NCBI GenBank assembly: GCA_963667575.2
Contig: CAXXHY010000011.1
Location: forward strand, 124,001 to 188,000
Direction of reading: 5' to 3'
Source of the DNA: G963665495 sp963667575
Lineage (GTDB): Bacteria; Desulfobacterota; Desulfovibrionia; Desulfovibrionales; Desulfovibrionaceae
Length of the DNA stretch: 64,000 nt
Part shown: positions 9,515 through 18,526 of the stretch, piece after piece
Layout of the letters: every line of letters starts with the position of its first letter
Numbering within the stretch: the first letter of the stretch is position 1
The notes under the pieces: model-generated
Database searches by the model: none
The model's input: only the letters and a program-made list of their open reading frames with translations
Told to the model about the DNA's origin: nothing
Position numbers and translations under genes: made by a program

Positions 9515-10534
9515 ATGAATACTACATCTGAATCACATCAATCAGGCCCGCCAATCGGGCCGGACAAACCATGGCTGGCGCCCTTGGCCGGGTATTCGGA
9601 CCTGGCCTTCCGTATGCTGTGCCGCGAGTACGGCGCGGCCTGCGCCTGTACCGAGATGATCAGCGCCAGAGGCCTGACGCACAAAAGCCCGGGCACCGAA
9701 GCCCTGCTGGGGACCTGTCCGGAGGATGCTCCCCTGGTCTGCCAGGTATACGGTTCGGAGCCCGAAATCATGGCGCAGGCCATGGAAGAATTGCTGCGGC
9801 GGGGATTCCGCTGGTTCGACCTCAATGTGGGCTGTTCCGTTCCCAAGGTGTGCAAAACCGGCTGCGGCGCGGCCATGCTGCGTACGCCGGAGGTGCTGTA
9901 CGCAATTGTCCGGACCATTGTGGCCCAGGCGGGCAGGGGCGCTGTGGGCGTCAAGCTGCGGCTAGGCTGGGCAATGGATCAGGACTGCTACCTCGAGGTT
10001 GCCTCGGAACTGGAAAACCTGGGCGTTGCCTGGCTCACGCTGCATCCTCGCTATGCCAAACAGGGATTTTCCGGGCAGGCCCACTGGGATCGCCTGAAGG
10101 CGCTCAAAAAGACCGTGGGGGTGCCCATTATTGCCAGCGGCGATCTGTTCAGCGCCGAGGACGGTGTCCGCTGCCTGGAACAGACCGGCGTGGACGGACT
10201 GATGTTCGCCCGGGGAGCCTTGACGGATCCGGCAATTTTCAACCGTTTTCTGGACCGCATGCACAACAGACAGCAACCGGAAGACAATACCGGACTTCGG
10301 GATCGCAAGGCCCTTCTGGATTTGTTTTTGCGGCATTGCGAACTGTCGCATAGTCATGGCAATCCATACACCGCCTTTCTTAAAATGCGCTTTTTTGCGC
10401 CGCGATATCTGCGCCATGTGGCCGATGCGCGCGCATTGCGTAAACGGGTGGTGTCATGTAAGGATTGGAATGCGCTAAAAGCGCTTTTTCAGGAACAACT
10501 GGACGATCCGTCCGAAACAGGGACAGAATTATGA
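9515..10534 (+). CDS. dus: tRNA-dihydrouridine synthase
   Basis: About 339 aa. It is an FMN-dependent TIM barrel that reduces uridines in the D-loop of tRNA. Visible signatures: LAPLAGYSDLAFRMLCREYG at the N-terminus, FDLNVGCSVPKVCKTGCGAA containing the active-site Cys, the KLRLGW strand, HPRYAKQGFSG and the FMN-phosphate loop ASGDLFSAEDG. The start is uncertain: in-frame ATGs at 9458, 9500 and 9515 all lack a strong ribosome binding site; 9515 gives the usual family length. The stop overlaps the ispH start by 4 bp. Which Dus subfamily it belongs to cannot be decided from sequence reading alone. Confidence 0.9.
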   Translation: MNTTSESHQSGPPIGPDKPWLAPLAGYSDLAFRMLCREYGAACACTEMISARGLTHKSPGTEALLGTCPEDAPLVCQVYGSEPEIMAQAMEELLRRGFRWFDLNVGCSVPKVCKTGCGAAMLRTPEVLYAIVRTIVAQAGRGAVGVKLRLGWAMDQDCYLEVASELENLGVAWLTLHPRYAKQGFSGQAHWDRLKALKKTVGVPIIASGDLFSAEDGVRCLEQTGVDGLMFARGALTDPAIFNRFLDRMHNRQQPEDNTGLRDRKALLDLFLRHCELSHSHGNPYTAFLKMRFFAPRYLRHVADARALRKRVVSCKDWNALKALFQEQLDDPSETGTEL

Positions 10535-11376
10535 AAGTTATACGCGCGCGAACCGCCGGGTTCTGCATGGGGGTGGACCTGGCACTCCGCAAGCTGGACA
10601 AGGTCGTGGAAGAAAACCATGGCCCCATATACACCCTGGGTCCCATTATCCACAACCCGCAGGTGCTTGAGGACTATGAGCGGCGCGGGGTTCACCGGGC
10701 TTCGTCGGTGGAGGAGATTCCCCCCGGCAGCAAAGCGGTTATCCGGGCCCATGGCATTCCCATGCACAAGGAAGCCCAGTTGCGCGAGCGTGATGTGCAG
10801 ATAGTGGATGCAACCTGCCCCAAAGTGAAACGGGCGCAGATTCTCATCAAGGAACAGGCTGACAAGGGGCGCTTTCTGCTTTTGTACGGCGAGGAAGATC
10901 ACCCCGAAGTCCTCGGATTGCGCAGTTACGCCTTTCCGAATAATCTGGTCTTTGATTCGGCCGAGTCCTTCGACCGCCTGGGGCTTCCCGAAAATACTCC
11001 CTGCTTTCTGGCTGCCCAGACAACCCAGGACAGGCAGGAATTCGAATCTCTCAAGCACAAAATGCTCGCACGTTTCGGCAAGGAAACACCCGTATTGAAT
11101 ACCATCTGCGATGCCACCAAGGAGCGCCAGCAGGAAGCCTTGAAGCTGGCGCAGCATGTCAAAGCCATGGTGGTCGTGGGAGGGTTTGAAAGCGGAAACA
11201 CCCGTCGTCTGGCGTCTGTGGCAGCTGATCAGGGAATTTTCTGCGTGCATGTGGAAACGGGTGATCAACTGCCAATGGATTCTTTGCGCGGCTATTCCGA
11301 GGTCGGTTTGACGGCAGGAGCATCTACGCCAAAAAAAGTTATTGACGATATTGAAGAAATTCTATTTCAAGGGTAG
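10531..11376 (+). CDS. ispH: 4-hydroxy-3-methylbut-2-enyl diphosphate reductase
   Basis: 281 aa. IspH (LytB) is the last enzyme of the MEP isoprenoid pathway and reduces HMBPP to IPP and DMAPP with a [4Fe-4S] cluster. The three cluster cysteines are visible in GFCMGV (residue 13), DATCPKVKRAQ and NTICDATKERQ, and the catalytic Glu and His regions (YGEEDHPEV) are present. The start at 10531 overlaps the dus stop as ATGA, indicating translational coupling; a longer in-frame start at 10465 would lie inside dus and is rejected. Length fits the family. Confidence 0.95.
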   Translation: MKVIRARTAGFCMGVDLALRKLDKVVEENHGPIYTLGPIIHNPQVLEDYERRGVHRASSVEEIPPGSKAVIRAHGIPMHKEAQLRERDVQIVDATCPKVKRAQILIKEQADKGRFLLLYGEEDHPEVLGLRSYAFPNNLVFDSAESFDRLGLPENTPCFLAAQTTQDRQEFESLKHKMLARFGKETPVLNTICDATKERQQEALKLAQHVKAMVVVGGFESGNTRRLASVAADQGIFCVHVETGDQLPMDSLRGYSEVGLTAGASTPKKVIDDIEEILFQG

Positions 11377-11429
11377 ACTGTATCAGTGCCTTTTTGCAAA
11401 TGACCTGAAGCCCCTATGGAGGCAGCCTG

Positions 11430-12401
11430 ATGGACCAGACCAATATCCTTCTTGAAGCTGGAACCAACGAACTCGAGATAGTGGAGTTCTATTTGGAAGA
11501 GGAAGCTGAAGAGGAAGGCGAAGCTCCTTATAAAGGATACTATGGCGTAAACGTCGCAAAAGTGCTGGAAATCATCCGTATGCCCAAGATTACCGGCATG
11601 CCGGAGGTGAATCATCCATCGGTGCTTGGGGCGTTCAATCAACGTTCACATATCATTCCCATAGTCGACCTGAGCGTCTGGCTGGGTAAGCGGCGTATTG
11701 AAAAAGAGCCTCCCAAGGTTATTGTCACCGAGTTCAACAACGTGACCACGGCCTTCATGGTCACCGGAGTGACCCGCATCCACCGCATCAGCTGGGAACA
11801 GGTCGAACCACCCAGTACGTATGTCGCTTCCATTTGCTCCAATTCCGTAACAGGTGTGGTCAAGCTCGAAGGCCGCATCGTATTTCTGCTCGATCTGGAA
11901 AAAATCGTTGCGGATCTCAATCCGGCACTGGGGCTCAAACTGGACGAAGCCATTGACTGGAGCGCTAACCGTACCTACCGCGCCATCATCGCGGAAGACT
12001 CCGGCCTGATTCGCGCCATGCTCAAAGACATGCTCCAGAAAGCCAATTTTCAGGTGGAAGCCTTTACCAACGGCCGCGATGCCTGGGAAAAGCTCAAGGA
12101 AATCAAGGCTGCCGCAGAAGAGGAAAAACGCCAGGTCTCCGACTATATCCAGGTGGTGGTCTCGGACATTGAAATGCCCAGCATGGACGGCCACAACCTG
12201 ACCAAGCGCATCAAATCGGACCCCTTGCTCAAGGAGCTGCCGGTCATACTGTTTTCCTCCATTATCACGGACAAGCTGCGCCACAAGGGCGAATCCGTGG
12301 GCGCAGATGAGCAGGTATCCAAACCCGAGGTCACATCCCTGGCCACCAAGGCCAAGGTTTTGATCGAAGAACGGCTGGGGGACAAGCTGCAGCCGGTGTA
12401 A
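11430..12401 (+). CDS. cheV: Chemotaxis protein CheV (CheW-receiver fusion)
   Basis: 323 aa. The N-terminal half (about 1-165) is a CheW-like coupling domain; the C-terminal half (about 180-315) is a receiver with the acidic pair AIIAEDSG, the phosphoacceptor Asp in VVSDIEMPSMDG, and the conserved Lys in VSKPEV. CheV couples receptors to CheA and dampens signalling when phosphorylated. Good ribosome binding site (atggaggcag). A terminator follows at 12453. A short acidic N-terminal insertion (EEEAEEEGEAP) in the coupling domain is somewhat unusual. Confidence 0.93.
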   Translation: MDQTNILLEAGTNELEIVEFYLEEEAEEEGEAPYKGYYGVNVAKVLEIIRMPKITGMPEVNHPSVLGAFNQRSHIIPIVDLSVWLGKRRIEKEPPKVIVTEFNNVTTAFMVTGVTRIHRISWEQVEPPSTYVASICSNSVTGVVKLEGRIVFLLDLEKIVADLNPALGLKLDEAIDWSANRTYRAIIAEDSGLIRAMLKDMLQKANFQVEAFTNGRDAWEKLKEIKAAAEEEKRQVSDYIQVVVSDIEMPSMDGHNLTKRIKSDPLLKELPVILFSSIITDKLRHKGESVGADEQVSKPEVTSLATKAKVLIEERLGDKLQPV

Positions 12402-12452
12402 CGGCATATTTTCAAAGGGAACCGGAAGTGGTCCCGGCATAAAGATATTCAT

Positions 12453-12490
12453 CAATCCCCCGAAGCTCCTGCTTCGGGGGATTGTTTTTT
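12453..12490 (+). terminator. Rho-independent terminator after cheV
   Basis: A 13-bp perfect stem (caatcccccgaag/cttcgggggattg) with a six-base loop, followed by a T-run. It lies between the convergent cheV and hypE genes. Confidence 0.9.
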
Positions 12491-12516
12491 TCTGTAAGTA
12501 ATCGGAAAACCGGAAA

Positions 12517-13548
12517 TCAGCAGATTCTGGGCAGTTGTTCGCCTTCCAGCATATGCAGCAAACGGTGTCCGCCCAGGCGCGTACGCAATACAACCTGACC
12601 TGCCTGTCCGGGGCCCTTGTCCGCAGGATCCTGGACCTCGCCCACCACGGCGGCGTCCACGCCCAGGGGATCGGCCTTGCACAGGGCCAGGGCAGCTTCC
12701 GCCTTTTCCTTGGGCAGGATGCAGATCAATTTCCCTTCGTTGGCCAGGTACAGAGGATCCAGTCCGAGAAAGGAACAGCCGTCGGTGACGCTTTTGCGGA
12801 CAGGAATGGAGCCTTCTTCCACCTGGATGACCACGCCGGATTGTTCGGCGATTTCGTTCAGCGTTGTTGCCAGACCGCCGCGTGTGGGGTCGCGCAGCAC
12901 ATGGATGTCGCCCACTTCCAGCAGCAGGCGCTGGACGAGCTTGTGCAGGGCGGCCGAATCGCTGCGGATGTCGCTGGCGAAGTTCAGGCCTTCGCGGGTG
13001 GAGAGGATGGTCAGGCCGTGGTCCCCCATGGTGCCGCTGACCAGGACCACATCCCCCGGCCTGGCGCTCGATCCGCTTGGGGGCGGATCCATGATCAGTT
13101 CGCCGATGCCGGTGGTGTTGATGAAGAGCTTGTCCACAGCGCCTTTGGGCACGACTTTGGTGTCGCCGGTCACGATGTTGACCTCGGCATGACGGGCGGC
13201 TTCCGCCATGGACGCCACCACTTTTTCCAGGTCCGCAAAGGGCAGTCCCTCTTCGATGATGAATCCGCAGCTCAGGTAACGCGGACGGGCGCCCAGCATG
13301 GAGACGTCGTTGACCGTGCCGTGCACCGCCAGAGAACCGATATCGCCTCCGGGAAAAAAGATCGGGTCAACGGTATAGGAGTCCGTGCTCATGGACAGCG
13401 GTCCGGTGATCTCCAGCCGCGCGGCGTCGTCTCCGGCCGAAAGAATGGGATTGTCGAAATGTTTGACGAACAAACCGTTGATCAGTCTGTGCGAAGCGCG
13501 GCCACCGCTGCCGTAATCCAGCAGTACGCGCGTGTCGGATATATCCAT
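12517..13548 (-). CDS. hypE: Hydrogenase maturation protein HypE
   Basis: 343 aa. HypE is an AIR-synthase-like ATPase that dehydrates the S-carbamoyl group on its C-terminal Cys to a thiocyanate, the source of the CN ligands of the NiFe site. The C-terminus is the diagnostic PRIC with the acceptor Cys. The N-terminal LLDYGSGGRASHRLI and GDDAARLE blocks and VLVSGTMGDHG are family features. The start at 13548 (MDISDTRVLL) is chosen because the upstream in-frame extension to 13659 lies inside hypD. The start is 2 bp from the hypD stop, so the two form an operon. hypA, B, C and F are not in the window. Confidence 0.95.
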   Translation of the reverse strand: MDISDTRVLLDYGSGGRASHRLINGLFVKHFDNPILSAGDDAARLEITGPLSMSTDSYTVDPIFFPGGDIGSLAVHGTVNDVSMLGARPRYLSCGFIIEEGLPFADLEKVVASMAEAARHAEVNIVTGDTKVVPKGAVDKLFINTTGIGELIMDPPPSGSSARPGDVVLVSGTMGDHGLTILSTREGLNFASDIRSDSAALHKLVQRLLLEVGDIHVLRDPTRGGLATTLNEIAEQSGVVIQVEEGSIPVRKSVTDGCSFLGLDPLYLANEGKLICILPKEKAEAALALCKADPLGVDAAVVGEVQDPADKGPGQAGQVVLRTRLGGHRLLHMLEGEQLPRIC

Positions 13549-13550
13549 TA

Positions 13551-14642
13551 TCAGGCCTCCAGATGGTATTTGAAATATGCGGCGCAACTGCCCTCGGTGG
13601 ACACCATGCACGGCCCCACCGGGCTGGACGGCGTGCAGGCCTTTTTGAACAGCGGGCACTGGTCCGGGCGCAGTTTGCCCTTGAGCACGTCGCCGCAGCG
13701 GCAGCCGGGCAGGGGCGCTGCCTCGGGCACGGTGATATCCAGAGTCTGCAGTGCGTCGAAGCGCGCATACGCGGGGGTGAAAACCAGCCCGCTGCCGGGA
13801 ATCTTGCCCAGGCCGCGCCAGAGCGCGTCCGCCGGCTCGAAGACTTCGTACATTATCTCCCGTGCCTTGGCGTTGCCCGTATCGGATACGGCCCTGGTAT
13901 AGGCGTTGACCAGAGCGGAGCGACCGTCGCGGATCTGTTCCGTGACTTCGAGCAGGGCGCGCAGAATGTCCAAAGGTTCGAAGCCGGTCACTACGGCGGG
14001 CGTATCGTAGGTTTCGGTCAAAAAGGTGTAGGGCTCCAGTCCGATGACCGTGGAAACATGACCAGGCAGCAGAAAGGCGTCCACTTCGGTGTCCGGATCC
14101 TCAAGCAGGACCCGTAATGCCGGCGGGACCAGCTTGTGGAAGGAAAGCACGAAAAAATTCTCAAGTCCCTGCTGGGCGGCCATCTTGATGGTGGCGGCAA
14201 TGGTCGGGGCTGTGGTTTCAAAACCCACGCCTATGAAGACCACCTTGCCGTCGGGGTTGTCCGCGGCAAGCTTCAGCGCGTCAAAAGGCGAATAGATCAC
14301 CTCGATACGCGCGCCTTCGGCCTGGGCGGATTTCAGTGTCGCGCCCTTGGGGCCCGGTACGCGCATCAGGTCTCCAAAAGTGGCCAGGATGACGCCCGGC
14401 TGGGAGGCCACTTGCAGAAAAGCGGCCACTTCGCTTTCGTGGGTCACGCAAACAGGGCAGCCCGGCCCCGAAACATGTATGATTTCCTCCGGCAGCAGGG
14501 AGTGCAGTCCGCTTTGAAAAATCGCCACCGTGTGCGTTCCGCAAACTTCCATGAACCGGAACGGTCTGGTGAGTTCCTGGCGAATTTTATTCAAAACACC
14601 CCGGCATAATTCAGGATCGTGAAAACCGTCCAGTATATCCAC
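13551..14642 (-). CDS. hypD: Hydrogenase maturation protein HypD
   Basis: 363 aa from a GTG at 14642 preceded by aaggggcag; an upstream ATG at 14714 would add 24 residues. HypD is an Fe-S scaffold which, with HypC, assembles the Fe(CN)2CO unit of NiFe hydrogenases. Conserved cysteines appear in MEVCGTHT, GPGCPVCVT and the C-terminal Fe-S region (GCRCGD, QCPLFKKACTP, GPCMVS, GSCAAYF). Length with the GTG start matches the family. Presence of hypDE implies NiFe hydrogenases elsewhere in the genome. Confidence 0.93.
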   Translation of the reverse strand: MDILDGFHDPELCRGVLNKIRQELTRPFRFMEVCGTHTVAIFQSGLHSLLPEEIIHVSGPGCPVCVTHESEVAAFLQVASQPGVILATFGDLMRVPGPKGATLKSAQAEGARIEVIYSPFDALKLAADNPDGKVVFIGVGFETTAPTIAATIKMAAQQGLENFFVLSFHKLVPPALRVLLEDPDTEVDAFLLPGHVSTVIGLEPYTFLTETYDTPAVVTGFEPLDILRALLEVTEQIRDGRSALVNAYTRAVSDTGNAKAREIMYEVFEPADALWRGLGKIPGSGLVFTPAYARFDALQTLDITVPEAAPLPGCRCGDVLKGKLRPDQCPLFKKACTPSSPVGPCMVSTEGSCAAYFKYHLEA

Positions 14643-14839
14643 AGTCTGCCCCTTGTTACGAGTGTCCTGTACATGCACCGTACACTGCGTACGGTTTGTC
14701 CGTAGAAGAGGCATTTTGGTGAAGAGTGCTCATAAAATCAAGCCTAGTTTTGAAAACTCCTATCGAAAAACACATCAGGTATTCCGCATACGAAAAAAAG
14801 TACGCTATAGCCTGTGCCAGTCTTTTCTTGACTGATTTC

Positions 14840-14870
14840 TTGACACAATGAGGGCATTTTATGCTATCAT
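14840..14870 (+). promoter_or_regulatory. Possible sigma-70 promoter for cheR
   Basis: TTGACA at 14840-14845 and TATCAT at 14865-14870 with a 19-bp spacer, about 130 bp upstream of cheR in an AT-rich intergenic stretch. The spacer is longer than the ideal 17 bp. Confidence 0.35.
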
Positions 14871-15002
14871 TAAAGATACGTTACCTGTCGTTTGATCATC
14901 CGACATAATAATGTCGCAGAAACCTTGTATATTGCAGGTGCACCGCGGCCCGTGTTGGAATTTTGTTGGTACGAACGAGATATAAGTCACCAGGATGGAT
15001 AG

Positions 15003-15884
15003 ATGACGACAAACAAGTCTTTCAGCTCTCTTAGTCTGCGTCAGACGCCGAAGATATCAGATGCGGAGTTCAGTGAATTACGGGAATTCATTTATTCGCA
15101 GACGGGTATCGATATACCGGCGAAACGAAAGTACCTCATAGAGAACCGCCTGGGACAGCGGCTCACCGACTTGAAGCTCAAGAATTTCGGCGAGTATTAC
15201 AAACTGCTCAAGTTCTCCAAGGATAAGGAAAGGGAACTGAGCAAGCTCTATGAGAAGATCACCACCAATGAAACGAGCTTTTTCAGAGACCAGCGCCAGC
15301 TGGATGTTTTCAAGAATTTCGTGCTGGACGAATGGATCAAGAAGCAGACCCAGGCCGGCAAGAAGGAATTGAACATCTGGTCCGCGGGCTGTTCCTCCGG
15401 GGAAGAGCCCTATACGCTCTCCATGATACTGCATGAGGTGCTCAAGGTCTCGGTCATGGGGTGGAGGATCGCCATCACGGCCAACGATCTTTCTCCGGCC
15501 ATGGTCATCAAGGCGAAGCGCGGCCTTTACGGGCAGTACGCCTTCAAGACCACACCCAAAGATATGATCCAGAAGTACTTCACCGAGGAGACCAACGGCT
15601 ACAAGATCCACCCGAAGGTTCAGAAGCTGTGCAACTTCGGTTTGATCAATCTGAACAACCAGATGGCTTTGAAACGCGTTCCCAAGTCGCAAATCGTTTT
15701 TTGCCGCAACGTGATCATCTACTTTGACGATGACATGAAGAAACGCGTTCTGAGTGCGTTCTATGACAACCTGGTTCCGGGGGGCTATCTTGTGCTCGGC
15801 CATTCGGAAAGCATCCACCAGTTGACCCGAGCATTCAAACCTATCGTTAAGATAGGCGGCATTGTTTATCAAAAACAGGAATAA
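15003..15884 (+). CDS. cheR: Chemotaxis protein methyltransferase CheR
   Basis: 293 aa. CheR methylates glutamates of chemoreceptors using S-adenosylmethionine. The N-terminal helical domain (about 20-95) is followed by a Rossmann-like methyltransferase domain with TNETSFFRD, IWSAGCSSGEEPYTLSM (SAM-binding) and VFCRNVIIYFDD. All family hallmarks are present, so it should be active. Good ribosome binding site (ccaggatggatag). It precedes the HDOD gene in the same direction by about 53 bp. Confidence 0.95.
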   Translation: MTTNKSFSSLSLRQTPKISDAEFSELREFIYSQTGIDIPAKRKYLIENRLGQRLTDLKLKNFGEYYKLLKFSKDKERELSKLYEKITTNETSFFRDQRQLDVFKNFVLDEWIKKQTQAGKKELNIWSAGCSSGEEPYTLSMILHEVLKVSVMGWRIAITANDLSPAMVIKAKRGLYGQYAFKTTPKDMIQKYFTEETNGYKIHPKVQKLCNFGLINLNNQMALKRVPKSQIVFCRNVIIYFDDDMKKRVLSAFYDNLVPGGYLVLGHSESIHQLTRAFKPIVKIGGIVYQKQE

Positions 15885-15937
15885 CCGCCTGTTTGAATAC
15901 TCATGTTGAACTGCCCGAAACAAACGGAGCTAATGGC

Positions 15938-17155
15938 GTGAAAAAAATTTGCTTGGAATACCTGGAACCGGGCATGGTTGTCGCTAAAGATGTGAAAGGC
16001 CCGGACGGAAAGACTGCCGTCGCCGCCGGCACAGTCGTAGAAGAATCCCTTCTGGACGCATTGGAGACCCTTGGTGCGGGTCACGTATACATTACCGACA
16101 GCCCTGAAACGGATGAAGACTTGCTCATGGAGCGGGTAACCGCCTATGTTCGCAGATTTTTTGAATATGTGGATCCTGACTGTCCGGCTTTTGAAAAACT
16201 GTTTCAGCTGGTCATGCAGCGGACCTGGGATGCTGTGGCGCAGGGCTGGGATCTGCCCTGTGCGAGCGATCTGGCAGCCAATTCCGTGGAGCACCTGCGG
16301 GACATCTTTTTCAAGGACCGCGCATCGGTGGATGAACTGGTCAAGCACGAGACCTCGCTGTCCTCGTTTCCGGACCTCTACGTACGTGTAAAACAGGTGC
16401 TGGATTCGCCCAGCAGTTCGGCGGACGACATAGCCGAAGTGGTGAGCATGGACCCCGGCATGAGCAGCAAACTGCTCAAACTGGTTAACAGCCCCATCTA
16501 CAGTTTCGAAACAAAGGTGGATTCCATTCCCCATGCGGTTTCCCTGGTGGGAACCGAGGAAATTTCCACCCTGGCCCTGGGCATTTCCACGGTCAATTTT
16601 TTCAAGGGCATTCCTCCGGAGCTTATCGACATGAAGGCCTTCTGGCGCCATTCACTGTCCTGCGCCATGTTCGCAAAGCTTTTGGGGGGAGAACTCAAAA
16701 TGCCGGCGGAAAGATTGTTTACCGGAGGGTTGCTGCATGATGCGGGCAGGCTGATCATGTACAAGAATCTCCCGTACGCGTCCGTGCAGTCCCTGCTCTA
16801 CGCCCGGGGCAACGGAGTGCCTCTGGTGGAAGCGGAACAGGAAATCCTCGGGTTCGATCACACCGTTGTGGCCGACAAGCTCTTGTCGCAATGGGACTTT
16901 CCCGAAGAATTGCGGATGATGGTGGCCTGCCACCACAACCCCATGGAAGCAAAGGATCCCCGAAGCGCGGCCCTGGTTCAGCTGGCGGACAACCTGGCCA
17001 ATGCCGCGGCCATCTCCGGCGGTTGGATGTACGTGCTGCCGGGCATGTCTTCCGAAGCCTGGGAACTCCTGGGGCTGGATGAGCAGAAAATGGGCATATT
17101 GATGCAGATTCACGACAAATCCATCGATTCCATTACGGCCCTGTTCAGTGGTTAG
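15938..17155 (+). CDS. HDOD domain signalling protein
   Basis: About 405 aa from a GTG at 15938, preceded by cggag; a TTG at 15893 is an alternative start. An N-terminal region (about 1-130) precedes an HDOD domain (about 150-350) with VRVKQVLDSP, VVSMDPGMSSKLLKLVNSP and the partial HD motif GGLLHDAGRL. HDOD domains are non-enzymatic relatives of HD phosphohydrolases and scaffold signalling proteins. A location between cheR and a cheX-like gene suggests a role in chemotaxis or c-di-GMP signalling. A terminator follows. Confidence 0.85.
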   Translation: MKKICLEYLEPGMVVAKDVKGPDGKTAVAAGTVVEESLLDALETLGAGHVYITDSPETDEDLLMERVTAYVRRFFEYVDPDCPAFEKLFQLVMQRTWDAVAQGWDLPCASDLAANSVEHLRDIFFKDRASVDELVKHETSLSSFPDLYVRVKQVLDSPSSSADDIAEVVSMDPGMSSKLLKLVNSPIYSFETKVDSIPHAVSLVGTEEISTLALGISTVNFFKGIPPELIDMKAFWRHSLSCAMFAKLLGGELKMPAERLFTGGLLHDAGRLIMYKNLPYASVQSLLYARGNGVPLVEAEQEILGFDHTVVADKLLSQWDFPEELRMMVACHHNPMEAKDPRSAALVQLADNLANAAAISGGWMYVLPGMSSEAWELLGLDEQKMGILMQIHDKSIDSITALFSG

Positions 17156-17180
17156 GAATGAATTATCATTTTAAATAGTT

Positions 17181-17216
17181 AAGTCCATGCTGCGAGTTGC
17201 GGTATGGACTTTTCTT
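17181..17216 (+). terminator. Probable terminator after HDOD gene
   Basis: Inverted repeat aagtccat/atggactt at 17181-17188 and 17204-17211, followed by tttcttg, 25 bp after the stop codon. Confidence 0.6.
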
Positions 17217-17284
17217 GTCCTGTACTTGTTTGCTTTAATCATGTATAACAGCCCGAGTATAAACCATTAGTTGATGTAGAAATC

Positions 17285-17764
17285 ATGGGCAAAATCAAAT
17301 ACGACGTTAACTTTATCAATCCGTTTCTCAATGCGGTTTTGCATGTTCTTTCCACTATGGCGCATGTGGATGCAAAACCCGCTGCGCCCTATATAAACAA
17401 AACGCGGACTGCAGTTGGAGACGTAACCGGCGTCATCGCCATTTCCGGATATACCGAGGGCACCATTTCTCTGACGCTTTCCGAGGGCGCCATAGTCAAG
17501 ATCGTCAACAATATGCTTTTTGAAAGTTATACGGAAATAAACGACGACATCGTGGACGCCGTGGGCGAGCTGACCAATATGATCGCCGGGCAGGCCCGTG
17601 CGCAGCTTTCGCAGCAGGGCATGAGTTTTGACGCCTCAACGCCCACCGTGGTCAGGGGCAAGGGGCATTCCATCGACCATATTACGGCGGCTCCCATTCT
17701 CGCCATTCCATTCTCCATGGATGAAGGGAATCTCGTCGTGGAAGTGGCTTTTGCCGATACTTGA
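17285..17764 (+). CDS. cheX: CheX-like chemotaxis phosphatase
   Basis: 159 aa. The alpha/beta fold of CheX/CheC carries an ExxN motif, seen here as VGELTNMIAGQAR (Glu and Asn at about residues 95 and 98), which dephosphorylates CheY-P. The N-terminal NPFLNAVLHVLSTM and the GVIAISGYTEGTISL strand are typical of CheX. Length fits. It is a single gene between the HDOD gene and a small hypothetical gene. Confidence 0.88.
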   Translation: MGKIKYDVNFINPFLNAVLHVLSTMAHVDAKPAAPYINKTRTAVGDVTGVIAISGYTEGTISLTLSEGAIVKIVNNMLFESYTEINDDIVDAVGELTNMIAGQARAQLSQQGMSFDASTPTVVRGKGHSIDHITAAPILAIPFSMDEGNLVVEVAFADT

Positions 17765-17887
17765 TCAGCCGCTTCATCAGGCGGCCGGGTTTCCTGGCCG
17801 AAAAAAGGATCTTTGACCGACCTCCTTTCCACAGGCTATGTATGCTAACGTACACATCCACTGAAAACAAAAAGCAAGCGAGGCAGA

Positions 17888-18253
17888 ATGGCCAGGTTTG
17901 AGTGCGAGCTTTTTGGCATTGTGCAGTACAGCCAGGAGCTTTCCTATGACGAACTGTATGAAGTCGAAAATGATCTGATCGAGAAGATTCAGGAAGTGCT
18001 CGAAGACAATCAGGCGGACCACCTCGATTTCTGGGGCGACGGAGACTGCCTGCAGTTTCAGTGCGCTTTCGCCGAATACGACGCGCAAACCCTCAACACT
18101 GTTTTCAACGACATGGCGGAAGTGCTCGCGGACAATCTCAAGGGCCGTGTCTTCTGCTTTGACAAACATCTGGAAGAAGTCTGCGTAGTCCGCCTGCAGC
18201 CCGGCAAATGGCAACAGGCCTGCAGAAAAATCCCGTCCCTCCTGGACGGCTGA
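17888..18253 (+). CDS. Conserved-looking hypothetical protein, 121 aa
   Basis: I do not recognise this protein. It is acidic (rich in Glu and Asp), has no signal peptide or transmembrane segment, and contains several cysteines (ECELFG, GDCLQFQCAF, RVFCFDK, EEVCVV, WQQACRK) that are not arranged as a classic zinc or Fe-S motif. A ribosome binding site (gcgaggcag) precedes the start. Codon use matches the neighbouring core genes, which supports it as a real gene. It ends 76 bp before the tRNA-Leu gene. Confidence 0.65.
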   Translation: MARFECELFGIVQYSQELSYDELYEVENDLIEKIQEVLEDNQADHLDFWGDGDCLQFQCAFAEYDAQTLNTVFNDMAEVLADNLKGRVFCFDKHLEEVCVVRLQPGKWQQACRKIPSLLDG

Positions 18254-18329
18254 CCCCCCCCTTTCGCCGGCCCGCCCGCCATTTCCACATTGACGGCCTG
18301 CCCGAGAAAGGTGTATACGCCCCAAACCT

Positions 18330-18416
18330 GCCCGGGTGGCGGAATTGGTAGACGCAAGGGACTTAAAATCCCTCGATAGCAATATCGTGCCGGTTCAAGT
18401 CCGGCCCCGGGTACCA
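18330..18416 (+). tRNA. tRNA-Leu (anticodon TAA)
   Basis: 87 nt including an encoded CCA. The acceptor stem pairs GCCCGGG with CCCGGGT. The anticodon stem aggga/tccct encloses CTTAAAA, giving anticodon TAA. A long variable arm (cgatagcaatatcg) and the GGTTCAAGTCC T-arm confirm a class II leucine tRNA. Its 3' part is the attachment site of the element that follows, and the gene remains complete. Confidence 0.97.
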
Positions 18417-18427
18417 AGGAAAATCAA
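18360..18427 (+). repeat. attL: 68-bp direct repeat within tRNA-Leu 3' end
   Basis: Identical to 32151-32218. It covers the anticodon loop through the CCA end of the tRNA and 11 bp beyond, so integration restores the tRNA. Confidence 0.93.
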
Positions 18428-18474
18428 AGGGTTAAGCTCAAAATGAGTTTAGCCCTTTTTCTTTTTCTTGCTTT

Positions 18475-18495
18475 TTTGCTCCAATTTTGCTCCAC
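18475..18495 (+). repeat. Possible integrase arm-type site, left end
   Basis: Two tandem TTTGCTCCA-like units 48 bp inside attL, identical over 21 bp to 32024-32044 near the right end. Tandem short repeats just inside both ends fit arm-type binding sites of a tyrosine integrase. Confidence 0.5.
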
Positions 18496-18526
18496 TTAGA
18501 CTGGAAAAGCCAGTGAAGGAGCGACC

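Noticed and set aside
17780..17812. Terminator after cheX
   Set aside because: A short stem exists (ggcc...ggcc) but it is followed by A residues, not T, on the plus strand.
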